From positions 1 to 34,190 of IMG/VR virus record IMGVR_UViG_3300020436_000038: a DNA stretch of 34,190 bases, one strand, 5' to 3'. The position numbers and the translations under genes are program-made. The stretch is from a virus. The notes beneath the pieces were generated by a model. The model saw only the letters and a program-made list of their open reading frames with translations, had not been told where the DNA came from and made no database searches. Below, in pieces: positions 14,346-21,712 of this stretch (positions within the stretch are counted from its first letter, which is position 1; each line of letters starts with the position of its first letter).

Positions 14346-14411
14346 ATGGTTGTTCGGATAACAGAGAATGAAACTTCGGCAGCTTATATTAACCAAGGAA
14401 CAAAAGGATAA
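14346..14411 (+). CDS. Putative 21-residue leader peptide
   Basis: An ATG at 14346 falls at the predicted +1 of the consensus promoter. It opens a frame MVVRITENETSAAYINQGTK plus one Gly, then TAA at 14409-14411, two bases before the next ATG at 14414. It spans the whole leader. It has no Shine-Dalgarno sequence and would need leaderless initiation. Coding is not proven; see findings. Confidence 0.35.
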   Translation: MVVRITENETSAAYINQGTKG

Positions 14412-14467
14412 AAATGTTAGAAAACATGATTAGAACTTTTTTTCCTACTACTATAAAGGAAAAAACC

Positions 14468-14782
14468 ATGGCAAACTCAACTCAATACGTTGTGTACACA
14501 AGAAACTTCAGATCAAGAGCAAAGCAAATTGGTGTATTTGCTGAGCCAGCGTCTGCTTACAAAGTAAACGGTGAAGTTCACGGTGGTAAAATCAAGTTCA
14601 AAAACTTGGCTGTAAAAAATACTGCAAGAAAAACAGCAACTAACAAGCTGTTATCAAAAGGTATTGACTTTACAGTTGATATCTTAGGTGTTGCACCTAA
14701 GTCATCTGCATTAACTATGAAAGCAAATATTATTTCTTTGCTTAAAAAGTCAGGCAGAAAAGTAATTAATTACTCTGCGTAA
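14468..14782 (+). CDS. Basic small protein, probably highly expressed (104 aa)
   Basis: The protein begins MANSTQYVVYTRNFRSRAKQ and is rich in Lys and Ala with no cysteine (NLAVKNTARKTATNKLLSKG, then LLKKSGRKVINYSA). It sits alone between a consensus promoter and a strong terminator, so high expression is likely. Two starts are possible. The ATG at 14468 has AAAGGA seven bases upstream and gives a clean soluble N-terminus. The in-frame ATG at 14414 also has an AAAGGAT site and would add 18 residues (MLENMIRTFFPTTIKEKT). Both may be used. It could be a DNA-binding, virion or host-takeover protein. I do not recognise the family. Confidence 0.8.
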   Translation: MANSTQYVVYTRNFRSRAKQIGVFAEPASAYKVNGEVHGGKIKFKNLAVKNTARKTATNKLLSKGIDFTVDILGVAPKSSALTMKANIISLLKKSGRKVINYSA

Positions 14783-14793
14783 TTAAATTTTAC

Positions 14794-14825
14794 AAAGGGC
14801 GGTACTAACCTATCGCCCTTTTTTT
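14794..14825 (+). terminator. Rho-independent terminator
   Basis: AAAGGGCG (14794-14801) pairs perfectly with CGCCCTTT (14814-14821) across a 12-base loop, followed by a T run. It closes the 14312 cassette. The stem is identical to that of the 3002-3033 terminator. The last codons of the convergent radical SAM gene lie inside it. Confidence 0.92.
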
Positions 14826-15664
14826 GTGACTGAACTACGGTGATCAATTAGACTTTCCTGATCAAATTTGGAAGGACACTGTCTACAGATTGCGTGTGGT
14901 TTACCAAAATTGTCCAGAAACTTTTGTAATTCAAAGTCTGAACAGGTTACATCCAATCCTGTATTAACATATGGTTCCCATAACTTTTCATTAGGCGTGT
15001 TGAAGCGTTTCAATATCCATGGCGTCAAGCCTGCGGTGCTGCACTTGTATAATTTACCCTGAAACAAGAACGGACAACGTTGGGCCACACAGATATCAAA
15101 AGCATCGGATGGAGTGTTGTTGTGCGGCTTCATGTTATGATAATCGTTAACAAAACTTTTCATAAATGTTTCAGGTGAATTGATTTGAAATTTAAAATTG
15201 TTTTTGGTAGACCAGCGATTGATACCGTATTCTGTGACTGGCTTGAATCTAAAGTCATCCATGATTTTCTTGATAGCTTGATGTATTACATCATCATCAA
15301 TATGATATGATATTTTCAATATTGAATTACCAATTTCCTCCAGCAACTTCACGATGCGATATTTTTTCATTAACAAAAGACCATTAGTGGGAACTCTTAT
15401 TTGTGTGTTAGGCAGTAGTTTTCTTAAGCCTACTATAATTTTTTCTAGGTGTGGATTCATAAAAGGTTCGCCACCCATGACACCAACACACTCAGGTTCC
15501 AATCGTTCCAACCATGGTTTAATTTGAGCTTCAATTTGTGGCCAGCTTGTGTAGCCGCTATGTTTCAATTCACTGAAAGTGGCACAGCCTGTACAGGCTA
15601 GGTTGCAGGCATGTATGAACTGTATTTCTATGTACTCAATAGGTAAACGTGTTGACCAAGGCAT
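14810..15664 (-). CDS. Radical SAM enzyme (284 aa)
   Basis: The [4Fe-4S] SAM motif is HACNLACTGC with Cys20, Cys24 and Cys27 (CxxxCxxC). The GGE-type motif VGVMGGEPFMNPHLE follows near residue 62. A second cysteine set near the C-terminus (DICVAQRCPFLFQGKLYKCS, then CRQCPSKFD) is like a SPASM or twitch auxiliary cluster. Such enzymes often modify peptides or sugars. A CTTAAATA motif ends five bases before the ATG. It faces a second radical SAM gene, head to head, 39 bases away. The substrate is unknown. Confidence 0.88.
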   Translation of the reverse strand: MPWSTRLPIEYIEIQFIHACNLACTGCATFSELKHSGYTSWPQIEAQIKPWLERLEPECVGVMGGEPFMNPHLEKIIVGLRKLLPNTQIRVPTNGLLLMKKYRIVKLLEEIGNSILKISYHIDDDVIHQAIKKIMDDFRFKPVTEYGINRWSTKNNFKFQINSPETFMKSFVNDYHNMKPHNNTPSDAFDICVAQRCPFLFQGKLYKCSTAGLTPWILKRFNTPNEKLWEPYVNTGLDVTCSDFELQKFLDNFGKPHAICRQCPSKFDQESLIDHRSSVTKKGR

Positions 15665-15669
15665 TAATA

Positions 15670-15677
15670 TATTTAAG
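15670..15677 (-). promoter_or_regulatory. T4-type late promoter variant (CTTAAATA)
   Basis: CTTAAATA on the minus strand is five bases before the ATG at 15664. Confidence 0.55.
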
Positions 15678-15687
15678 TTATATGGCC

Positions 15688-15695
15688 ATTAAATA
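15688..15695 (+). promoter_or_regulatory. T4-type late promoter variant (ATTAAATA)
   Basis: ATTAAATA lies eight bases before the ATG at 15704 and 10 bases from the divergent motif at 15670. Confidence 0.5.
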
Positions 15696-15703
15696 AGCAT
15701 AGA

Positions 15704-16609
15704 ATGAAGATAACAAGTTTTCACATAGAAGCCTCAACTTATTGTAATGCAAGATGCCCTGGATGCCCACGAAACATCCGAGGTTACAATCTTAAAAATT
15801 TTGTTCATCAAACACATCTATCACCAAAAAGATATACAGAAATAAGACAAAAATATTTAGACCTTGAGCGTGTGCGTATCAATGGCGGACTCGGAGATCC
15901 TATGATGAATCCATACATCTATGAAATTGTAACCATTAGCAACTGTGAAACACAAATAACCACGAACGGATCAATTGGCACACGAAAAACGTTTGAACAA
16001 TTGGCTGCACATAAAGTTCAAATTGAATTTAGCATTGACGGTCTCGAAGATACAAATCATCTATATAGACAGGATGTACCTTGGAATAACATTATGGATC
16101 GTGTCAAATGGTTTATCAATGCAGGCGGTGAAGCGTACTGGAAATGGGTACCATTTAAACATAATCATCATCAACTTGCAGATGCGAAAGCCATGGCAAA
16201 AGATTTAGGATTTAAGGATTTTTATACTAATGAACAACAAAGAGATGATTTTCCTGCCTTAGACAAGTATGGAAATTTGTCTCACTGGATTGAGCCTCAT
16301 GATCGACCCAGTGTTAACACAAAGCAAATTGACTCAAAAGCGATGATACAACAAATGGCAACATTGACACGTTTCATGCCTGAAACAGGAAAAATGTTTA
16401 GTATTGATTCCTGTGAGCATTTACAAGGAGAGGTTTATATCACAGCCAAAGGAGAAGTTACACCTTGTTGTTATCATGGTACTAATATTGGAGATAGAGT
16501 GTCAGTGCCTGTAGAAAAGTTTGACCAATTACAAAAAACTTGGAACACAAATAATTGTGATCCAACCTGTGCAAATAGTTGTGGAAAATTAATAAATGTT
16601 ATGCGTTAG
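15704..16609 (+). CDS. Radical SAM enzyme with SPASM-like C-terminus (301 aa)
   Basis: The cluster motif is STYCNARCPGCPR with Cys14, Cys18 and Cys21. RVRINGGLGDPMMNPYIYE takes the place of the GGE region, and ITTNGS follows as in many SPASM enzymes. The C-terminal half has SIDSCEHLQGEVYITAKGEV followed by CC, then CDPTCANSCGKL, consistent with an auxiliary cluster. The family includes peptide and sugar-modifying enzymes. It is transcribed divergently from the 15664 gene and is not a close copy of it. Its stop overlaps the end of the 16976-16599 gene. Confidence 0.88.
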   Translation: MKITSFHIEASTYCNARCPGCPRNIRGYNLKNFVHQTHLSPKRYTEIRQKYLDLERVRINGGLGDPMMNPYIYEIVTISNCETQITTNGSIGTRKTFEQLAAHKVQIEFSIDGLEDTNHLYRQDVPWNNIMDRVKWFINAGGEAYWKWVPFKHNHHQLADAKAMAKDLGFKDFYTNEQQRDDFPALDKYGNLSHWIEPHDRPSVNTKQIDSKAMIQQMATLTRFMPETGKMFSIDSCEHLQGEVYITAKGEVTPCCYHGTNIGDRVSVPVEKFDQLQKTWNTNNCDPTCANSCGKLINVMR

Positions 16610-16976
16610 GATAGTTTGTGGAAGACACTGATCCGTCTTCGTTAAACCATACAGTTTTAAAATGTTCGACCATTGCTGATCCCATCATGTCTTGATCTCT
16701 GGTAACCTGTGCAACAAACCCGCCTGTGCCACCATCGTATACTGCATCAACAGCGTCTTTGAATGCTGTTTGTTCCGCAAGCGTGTCAAACTCAAAGCCC
16801 ATCACAAGGGTCTGATTTGAATCTTCTAAAGAATAAGTCCTTGTTGGACTAGATGTATCAAAGCACGACTTTGGCCCACACTTTGTGATAGCATCGTCGG
16901 TGCTAGTGAAAGTGACAAAATAACTGTCTTCTTTTCTAATTCTAATATATCTATTATGTTTAAATGCATTCGCCAT
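16599..16976 (-). CDS. Small protein of unknown function (125 aa)
   Basis: This protein begins MANAFKHNRYIRIRKEDSYF. It has a two-cysteine segment (AITKCGPKSCFDTSS), a helix (TLAEQTAFKDAVDAVYDGGT) and a C-terminal strand (VEHFKTVWFNEDGSV). Composition is that of a small soluble beta/alpha protein. It has its own GATAAATA motif 15 bases before the ATG, so it is probably a late gene and perhaps a virion component. It overlaps the convergent radical SAM gene by 11 bases. No family recognised. Confidence 0.7.
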   Translation of the reverse strand: MANAFKHNRYIRIRKEDSYFVTFTSTDDAITKCGPKSCFDTSSPTRTYSLEDSNQTLVMGFEFDTLAEQTAFKDAVDAVYDGGTGGFVAQVTRDQDMMGSAMVEHFKTVWFNEDGSVSSTNYPNA

Positions 16977-16991
16977 TTGTATTCCTACAGA

Positions 16992-16999
16992 TATTTATC
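16992..16999 (-). promoter_or_regulatory. T4-type late promoter (GATAAATA)
   Basis: GATAAATA on the minus strand lies 15 bases before the ATG at 16976, longer than the usual spacing. It is a good match to the late consensus. Confidence 0.5.
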
Positions 17000-17435
17000 A
17001 TTTAAAGGAGTAGTAAATGGTAGGCAAATAATTAAGGAAACCATGTGGCATACTCTCGCTGTTGGCCCATACTATTTCATTGAATTCGTTGTATTTTGTT
17101 TCGCTTTCAAATATTAAGGTACAATTTAAAGTGTGTTCGTCATGCATGGTTAGAAGCATGTGTTGAACGTAGGTTTTGACTTTAGAATGTAATTTAAGCT
17201 TAAAGTCTTCAGTCATTTGTTGTAAGTTCTGAAATGAGCGTAAAGGAAAGGCCTTTAGGGCATCCGGGCTGCCATGTTTCAAATAAAATTTGTGTTCTTC
17301 ATTTAAGAAATATTCAATCTTATCTGAAACAAGTGTTTCATTATTCAGCTTTGTAAAGTGATATTGATTGTCTATTTGCTGGCCAGTAAATGCATCTATA
17401 TTGTGCATTCTATAGAATTTAGTGTTAGTTTTCAT
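16998..17435 (-). CDS. Unknown protein (145 aa)
   Basis: This soluble protein begins MKTNTKFYRMHNIDAFTGQQ and contains FNEIVWANSESMPHGFLNYL near its end. It is rich in Asn, Lys, Leu and aromatic residues. It overlaps the 18108-17425 gene by 11 bases, so the two belong to one minus-strand operon with the dehydrogenase and amidinotransferase upstream. No motif suggests an activity. Confidence 0.7.
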   Translation of the reverse strand: MKTNTKFYRMHNIDAFTGQQIDNQYHFTKLNNETLVSDKIEYFLNEEHKFYLKHGSPDALKAFPLRSFQNLQQMTEDFKLKLHSKVKTYVQHMLLTMHDEHTLNCTLIFESETKYNEFNEIVWANSESMPHGFLNYLPTIYYSFK

Positions 17436-18108
17436 ATCTAATAATATCCATTGTGCTTTTAATCAATTCATTATTATAGGCATTGGCAAAAACATTTACC
17501 TTATGAACTTCATCTTGTAGATAGTCACAAAGCACTAATCCTATTTCATAATCAGTAAGGTTAGATATGTCCTTGAAAGTTTTTGCTTTACAACACGAAG
17601 AGGTATGTAATATTTTTTCATTGTAATCCGTAAAATGTGGTAAATTTACTTTTCTTTTTTCATCAATAAAATATATTGTGTCGTCTACCAACTTATCTGT
17701 GTCTAAGAACTTTTGAATGTCTTTTTTAAACATACTTACATTTGTAAAAAAATTAGTCATGTCAATATTAAAACTTTTAGGACAAATTGGATCGTGATAG
17801 TTCCAATACAATCTTAATAGTTCAACTGGAGTAGATTTTTGATCTGTCTTTACATAATTTAGATATTTGGGAAAAAATTTAAGATTTGCATTTTTGAAAT
17901 AAGGTTTAATTACTCTATGCCTATCATCTATAAGGTTAATATCATAAGGATGAACAGTATTAATAGTGCCAGGCCAATCTGGTTGACTGTGACTGTCGCT
18001 TTCTATTTTATCATAGGTAGCCCCATAACATTGAATTGCAATGATGGCTTGTAAAAGATGTCCAAAAGTTCCAGGCTCCCAGGTAACAGTAAATTTTTTA
18101 TTTGCCAT
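17425..18108 (-). CDS. Unknown protein, possibly sulfotransferase-like (227 aa)
   Basis: The N-terminus MANKKFTVTWEPGTFGHLLQ has a hydrophobic strand and a small G-T-F-G turn that resembles the degenerate phosphate loop of some phage sulfotransferase-like proteins, but it is weak. The rest is rich in aromatic and Asp/Asn residues (ELLRLYWNYHDPICPKSFN). It contains four cysteines, including a CC pair. It overlaps the dehydrogenase gene by 11 bases and the 17435 gene by 11 bases, so it is in the same operon. Function unknown; a sugar-modifying role is suggested by neighbours only. Confidence 0.65.
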   Translation of the reverse strand: MANKKFTVTWEPGTFGHLLQAIIAIQCYGATYDKIESDSHSQPDWPGTINTVHPYDINLIDDRHRVIKPYFKNANLKFFPKYLNYVKTDQKSTPVELLRLYWNYHDPICPKSFNIDMTNFFTNVSMFKKDIQKFLDTDKLVDDTIYFIDEKRKVNLPHFTDYNEKILHTSSCCKAKTFKDISNLTDYEIGLVLCDYLQDEVHKVNVFANAYNNELIKSTMDIIRYEN

Positions 18109-19246
18109 AATAAACTACATTTGGTCCAGGCGGATAGCTTCTCCACGGATCAAATATAATTGTTGCATTGTCTACTTCAAATTTATCAGACTCATGCACA
18201 CGTACAATAACATTAATAGGAACGTTAAATCCATTTCCAATCTGTCCACCGTGTTTGAGAACATAATGTTGTACCAACAAACTGAAAGACCCATCAGTAA
18301 GACTGGTGCCGGCCTTATATGAGTCGGATGTAAAATGTATAACCTTACCATGTTCCAGTATTGCTAGTGCCATGTTTTCTGCTTGTTTTTCTCTGGCTGT
18401 CATAATACTGGCAAACATATCATATCCAAGATCAAGATCTTTTGCTAGCCAACGCAATGCAATATTATCTCTTGGATGACATGCTCCGCCATCACCTAAA
18501 CCAGGCCGGAAGTAGGCTGAGCTTATAATTCTCTTTGTGCTTTTGGCCAAAGCATTTGTGACTGTGTCAACATTCATGTTGCCTAGTTTTTGTGCCACGT
18601 CCTGTATCATGTTTACAAAAGATAGTTTTGTGCTTATGAAAGTGTTGTAAAAAATTTTAATTGCTTCACACTCTTCCCATGTGCCAAATTCAATTCTTGG
18701 CATGACATCACAGGCTTGATTGTAAAAGTTTTCAAGTTGCTCAACCTTGCCTGTTGGTTGGCCATTGCTGTTACCTATCATTACCATTTCAGGATTTAAC
18801 ATATCCCATTTCACAGTGCCCATAGCAATCAAATAAGGATTATATAATAATTCAGTATTGGTGACCAAACTTGCCAGTTCACGTCTAATTGTTCCAGGCA
18901 ATACTGTAGAAATTAAAACTAGGGTCTGTGTTACACCCATATGTCTATTACAATTTTCTAGAACCTCTTTGACTGCCGAATAGTCAAAGTCTTTAATCTG
19001 TTTCTCACTTGTTGGTTTGCTGCCGTCATAACCTTCTTCGTGTGGAGTTGGTGTGGCCACAAAAACAATATCTCTATCCCTACACAGATCATCGATTGAC
19101 GAACGCATTTCAATAAGCTCACTTTGTTTTGAAACTATATCATAACCAGCCACATCAAATCCTTTTGATGCTATTGCTTCGGCACATGGTAAGCCAAGTT
19201 TACCTAGGCCAACAAATCCAATTTTGATATCATAAATTATGTTCAT
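18098..19246 (-). CDS. UDP-glucose/GDP-mannose 6-dehydrogenase family protein (382 aa)
   Basis: The N-terminal Rossmann motif is IGFVGLGKLGLPCAEAI (GxGxxG at 13-18). DIVFVATPTPHEEG and LISTVLPGT follow, both typical of the family. The middle has FYNTFISTKLSFVNM with a conserved lysine (Lys207), and the catalytic cysteine loop reads GDGGACHPRD (Cys256). These enzymes oxidise nucleotide sugars to uronic acids. The C-terminal third is divergent but ends FDPWRSYPPG. The catalytic Cys and Lys are both kept, so activity is likely. The start overlaps the upstream amidinotransferase stop by four bases. The product could be an acidic sugar for a glycan. Confidence 0.9.
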   Translation of the reverse strand: MNIIYDIKIGFVGLGKLGLPCAEAIASKGFDVAGYDIVSKQSELIEMRSSIDDLCRDRDIVFVATPTPHEEGYDGSKPTSEKQIKDFDYSAVKEVLENCNRHMGVTQTLVLISTVLPGTIRRELASLVTNTELLYNPYLIAMGTVKWDMLNPEMVMIGNSNGQPTGKVEQLENFYNQACDVMPRIEFGTWEECEAIKIFYNTFISTKLSFVNMIQDVAQKLGNMNVDTVTNALAKSTKRIISSAYFRPGLGDGGACHPRDNIALRWLAKDLDLGYDMFASIMTAREKQAENMALAILEHGKVIHFTSDSYKAGTSLTDGSFSLLVQHYVLKHGGQIGNGFNVPINVIVRVHESDKFEVDNATIIFDPWRSYPPGPNVVYYGK

Positions 19247-20154
19247 GTTCTCTCCAAATCACAAGTCACACAATGCCATCCACCGCCTATTGTTCTTGCA
19301 TGTGTCAACGGTGCTTCTATAACATTATAATTGTTGTCTTGCAATAAAGCAATTAGTTTTTTGTAAAAAGGATCAACGACTACTGTTTCGGGATCAAGCG
19401 ACAAAATATTCATTCCAATCCATTTTGAAGCATATGGAAATGTATCAAAGTCTCTTTCTTCAATGTCTGTTAAATAAATTTTTTTGTAGTCTCGTAAGAA
19501 TTTTGGTAGATTAGTTTCATTTACTCTACTGCCATTTAATAATATTGTGTTTTGATCTAGTGATACAATTGTGCTATCTATATGTGCATGTGAGTACACC
19601 CCTCGCCATGGTATAACTTCAAAAGCTGTACCCACCACTGACTGTAATAGTTTAGCCCCTGCTAGGTTAGCAGTTTTTGACACCAGGTATAACAGTTTAT
19701 CATTGAATTTACAGATGTTTGCCGCATCAAACATTGGTGAGTTTTTATGTGTTGGCATTGGTAATTTTACCCATTCGCCAAATTTGATTTGTAAATGTTC
19801 ATATAATGTTTTTTCATTTTGTCTACTGGTGTATGGTGTAGGACAAAGTATAACTTTGTTATCTAATGTAAGCAAAACATCTCTGGCACTAAAAGCACAA
19901 TGTGGCTGTGCAGTGTTTGGTCTAATAACCTCCACGCCACGTTTGAGTAGAATATTTTGTAGATATTCTAGTTCTTGTTCAGTATGATCAATCACTGCCT
20001 GCGATAAAGGACCTTTTGTTAATGAATTTTTATAAGTGCTTGACTCAATCATCATATCAAAAAATACATCGTTGGTTGGCCAAGCACCGTTCTTGACACT
20101 GCCCAATAAAACAGATTGCAATTGATCATATTCGTTATTAGTTCGTATACGCAT
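19243..20154 (-). CDS. Amidinotransferase-fold enzyme 1 (303 aa)
   Basis: The protein has the landmarks of the guanidine-modifying superfamily (glycine amidinotransferase, arginine deiminase): an RD motif (SARDVLLTL, 91-92), FDAANICKF with Asp143, AHIDSTIV with His191 and Asp193, and GGGWHCVTCDL with the nucleophile Cys295. The likely catalytic triad is therefore intact. Known members transfer or hydrolyse amidino groups from arginine. It precedes the sugar dehydrogenase in one operon. A CTTAAATA motif ends five bases before the ATG. It is about 20 residues shorter than its plus-strand relative at 24033. Confidence 0.85.
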   Translation of the reverse strand: MRIRTNNEYDQLQSVLLGSVKNGAWPTNDVFFDMMIESSTYKNSLTKGPLSQAVIDHTEQELEYLQNILLKRGVEVIRPNTAQPHCAFSARDVLLTLDNKVILCPTPYTSRQNEKTLYEHLQIKFGEWVKLPMPTHKNSPMFDAANICKFNDKLLYLVSKTANLAGAKLLQSVVGTAFEVIPWRGVYSHAHIDSTIVSLDQNTILLNGSRVNETNLPKFLRDYKKIYLTDIEERDFDTFPYASKWIGMNILSLDPETVVVDPFYKKLIALLQDNNYNVIEAPLTHARTIGGGWHCVTCDLERT

Positions 20155-20159
20155 GGCTG

Positions 20160-20167
20160 TATTTAAG
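20160..20167 (-). promoter_or_regulatory. T4-type late promoter variant (CTTAAATA)
   Basis: CTTAAATA on the minus strand is followed by CAGCC and the ATG at 20154. It heads the four-gene operon 20154-16998. Confidence 0.6.
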
Positions 20168-20180
20168 TGCGTGCTTAATG

Positions 20181-20188
20181 ATTAAATA
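20181..20188 (+). promoter_or_regulatory. T4-type late promoter variant (ATTAAATA)
   Basis: ATTAAATA overlaps the first in-frame ATG (20188). The next ATG at 20194 has the usual five-base gap. Confidence 0.6.
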
Positions 20189-20193
20189 TGAAT

Positions 20194-21138
20194 ATGAAAA
20201 CTATTGTTTCAAATGCAGGTAACACAGCCGAAGTAGCCCAATTAAGAAAAGATATTTTAAAATTGTTTGAAACTAATAGTAAAGTTGAAGTTCATCTTGT
20301 TCAACCTGGAATCATGTATGAAATAAATGATGTGTACCATACTGTAATAGATTTCATGAACGAATGGGTTGGTTATAATATAAAGTTTGTATCTAATTTG
20401 GTTCCTATTAAAAAAGTGTGTGTAGATTTTGAATACAGTAATGATATGTTTTTAGCAGGACACAAATTGTATCAACAAAATAATAAATGTAAGGATCTTC
20501 TAGCAAAATGTGTGCCACATCATAAAAAAAATTTTCAATTACATTGGGACTTTTTGTTAGGTGAAAGCAGTCCAAACAAAGATTGGCTTTATAATGTAAT
20601 ATCAAAACATCCAATACATGGCAAAACATTTTTAACCTATTATGGAAAAGATAGCAACAGAGGTTACTGGAGTGATGAAGTAGTAAGGCCAAAAGCTCAC
20701 ACAGCTGAAACTATAGGTGATAGATATAATACTCAAATACGTTGTAGCGATTTAATTGATCCTTCAATCTATAATCAAACAATTTACTCTGCTATGATTG
20801 AAACCACGATACATAATGACTTTGCAATGTTTTCAGAAAAAGAGGCAAAACCTATTGTGGCGAAAAGACCTTTTGTAATTTTTGGCACCGCTGGACAACT
20901 CAAAGCTTTCAAACAATTAGGTTATAAAACTTTTGATCTAGTAATAGATGAAAGCTATGATGATATAGAGGACAAAGAAACTAGATGGCACAAAGCGTTA
21001 GACTCAATGTCTAAATTATCATTACAAGATCCGTTAAGAGTGTATGCAAGATTAAAGCCAATACTTGAACATAACAAAAAACATTTTGAAAGCTTTGAAT
21101 GGCGTAAATCTTTTAGACATTCACAGGATTACGTTTAG
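20194..21138 (+). CDS. Glycosyltransferase-like protein, paralog 2 of 3 (314 aa)
   Basis: The C-terminal block EKEAKPIVAKRPFVIFGT, then LKAFKQLGYKTF and IDESYDD, matches the proteins at 6571 and 21713 and resembles the nucleotide-sugar-binding half of GT10-like enzymes. The N-terminal half (NAGNTAEVAQLRKDILKLFE) differs from its paralogs. The start was set at 20194 because the ATG at 20188 overlaps the TAAATA motif. It is divergent from the amidinotransferase gene and convergent, with a 26-base overlap, with the 2OG oxygenase gene. Probable glycosyl transfer; sugar and acceptor unknown. Confidence 0.7.
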   Translation: MKTIVSNAGNTAEVAQLRKDILKLFETNSKVEVHLVQPGIMYEINDVYHTVIDFMNEWVGYNIKFVSNLVPIKKVCVDFEYSNDMFLAGHKLYQQNNKCKDLLAKCVPHHKKNFQLHWDFLLGESSPNKDWLYNVISKHPIHGKTFLTYYGKDSNRGYWSDEVVRPKAHTAETIGDRYNTQIRCSDLIDPSIYNQTIYSAMIETTIHNDFAMFSEKEAKPIVAKRPFVIFGTAGQLKAFKQLGYKTFDLVIDESYDDIEDKETRWHKALDSMSKLSLQDPLRVYARLKPILEHNKKHFESFEWRKSFRHSQDYV

Positions 21139-21679
21139 CTTTTCCGGTGATTTGAATTACATATCTATCAGTTTCCGCAAGATTGGCTGCCATGTGTGTG
21201 GTTGCTCCTTGCCAACTGTACCAAGTGCCTGCCTGTCCTGTGCAAAATTTATCTTTGATCCATAGTTGATGTCCCGGAGCAGGGTCATGCAGGAAGACCA
21301 TTATCCTTACAATTTGTTCTACAGCGGCACTTTTATTTCTAGCATAGGTTGGATAGTTGTCTTGGTGCCAGGGTAGAATCATTCCTGGTGTGTATTTTGC
21401 AAAGGCATAGACACTATCATCTATATCAAAATAATTTAACACTGGGCCAAATATTTTGTCAACATTTTTTGGCACAAATATCCCTTTGCCAGCTTCTTCA
21501 AACTTTGGTATATAACAGCCAAGACGCTCTCCATAGATGTCATAGTTGTTAGATTTAGTAGTGAAGCCTTTATCCTTATCTGGATAACGATACCATGGTA
21601 AGGATTCATAGTCATCCACCTGCCAGGTGACAGGAATTGTACCACTTTTATCATGCCAATCCGAATATGTGTATTTCAT
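21113..21679 (-). CDS. 2OG-Fe(II) oxygenase-like protein (188 aa)
   Basis: The iron site is readable as His105-Gln-Asp107 (ILPWHQDNYP) and His162 (ATTHMAANL), with Arg172 (DRYVIQITG) as the likely 2-oxoglutarate anchor. VRIMVFLHDPAPGHQLW closely matches the 10376-9726 protein, so these two are paralogs from a common phage or donor ancestor. It ends against the convergent gene at 20194. No good late motif is seen upstream, only TTTACATA. Substrate unknown; a sugar or protein is plausible given the neighbours. Confidence 0.85.
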   Translation of the reverse strand: MKYTYSDWHDKSGTIPVTWQVDDYESLPWYRYPDKDKGFTTKSNNYDIYGERLGCYIPKFEEAGKGIFVPKNVDKIFGPVLNYFDIDDSVYAFAKYTPGMILPWHQDNYPTYARNKSAAVEQIVRIMVFLHDPAPGHQLWIKDKFCTGQAGTWYSWQGATTHMAANLAETDRYVIQITGKAKRNPVNV

Positions 21680-21685
21680 AATGTA

Positions 21686-21693
21686 TGTAAATA
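21686..21693 (+). promoter_or_regulatory. Possible T4-type late promoter variant (TGTAAATA)
   Basis: TGTAAATA lies 19 bases before the ATG at 21713, so a short normal leader is predicted here rather than a leaderless start. Confidence 0.4.
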
Positions 21694-21712
21694 ATTATGC
21701 AAAAAAAGCACC

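Noticed and set aside
19571-19987. A 138-codon frame on the plus strand
   Set aside because: It is opposite the amidinotransferase gene and has no motif or ribosome site.
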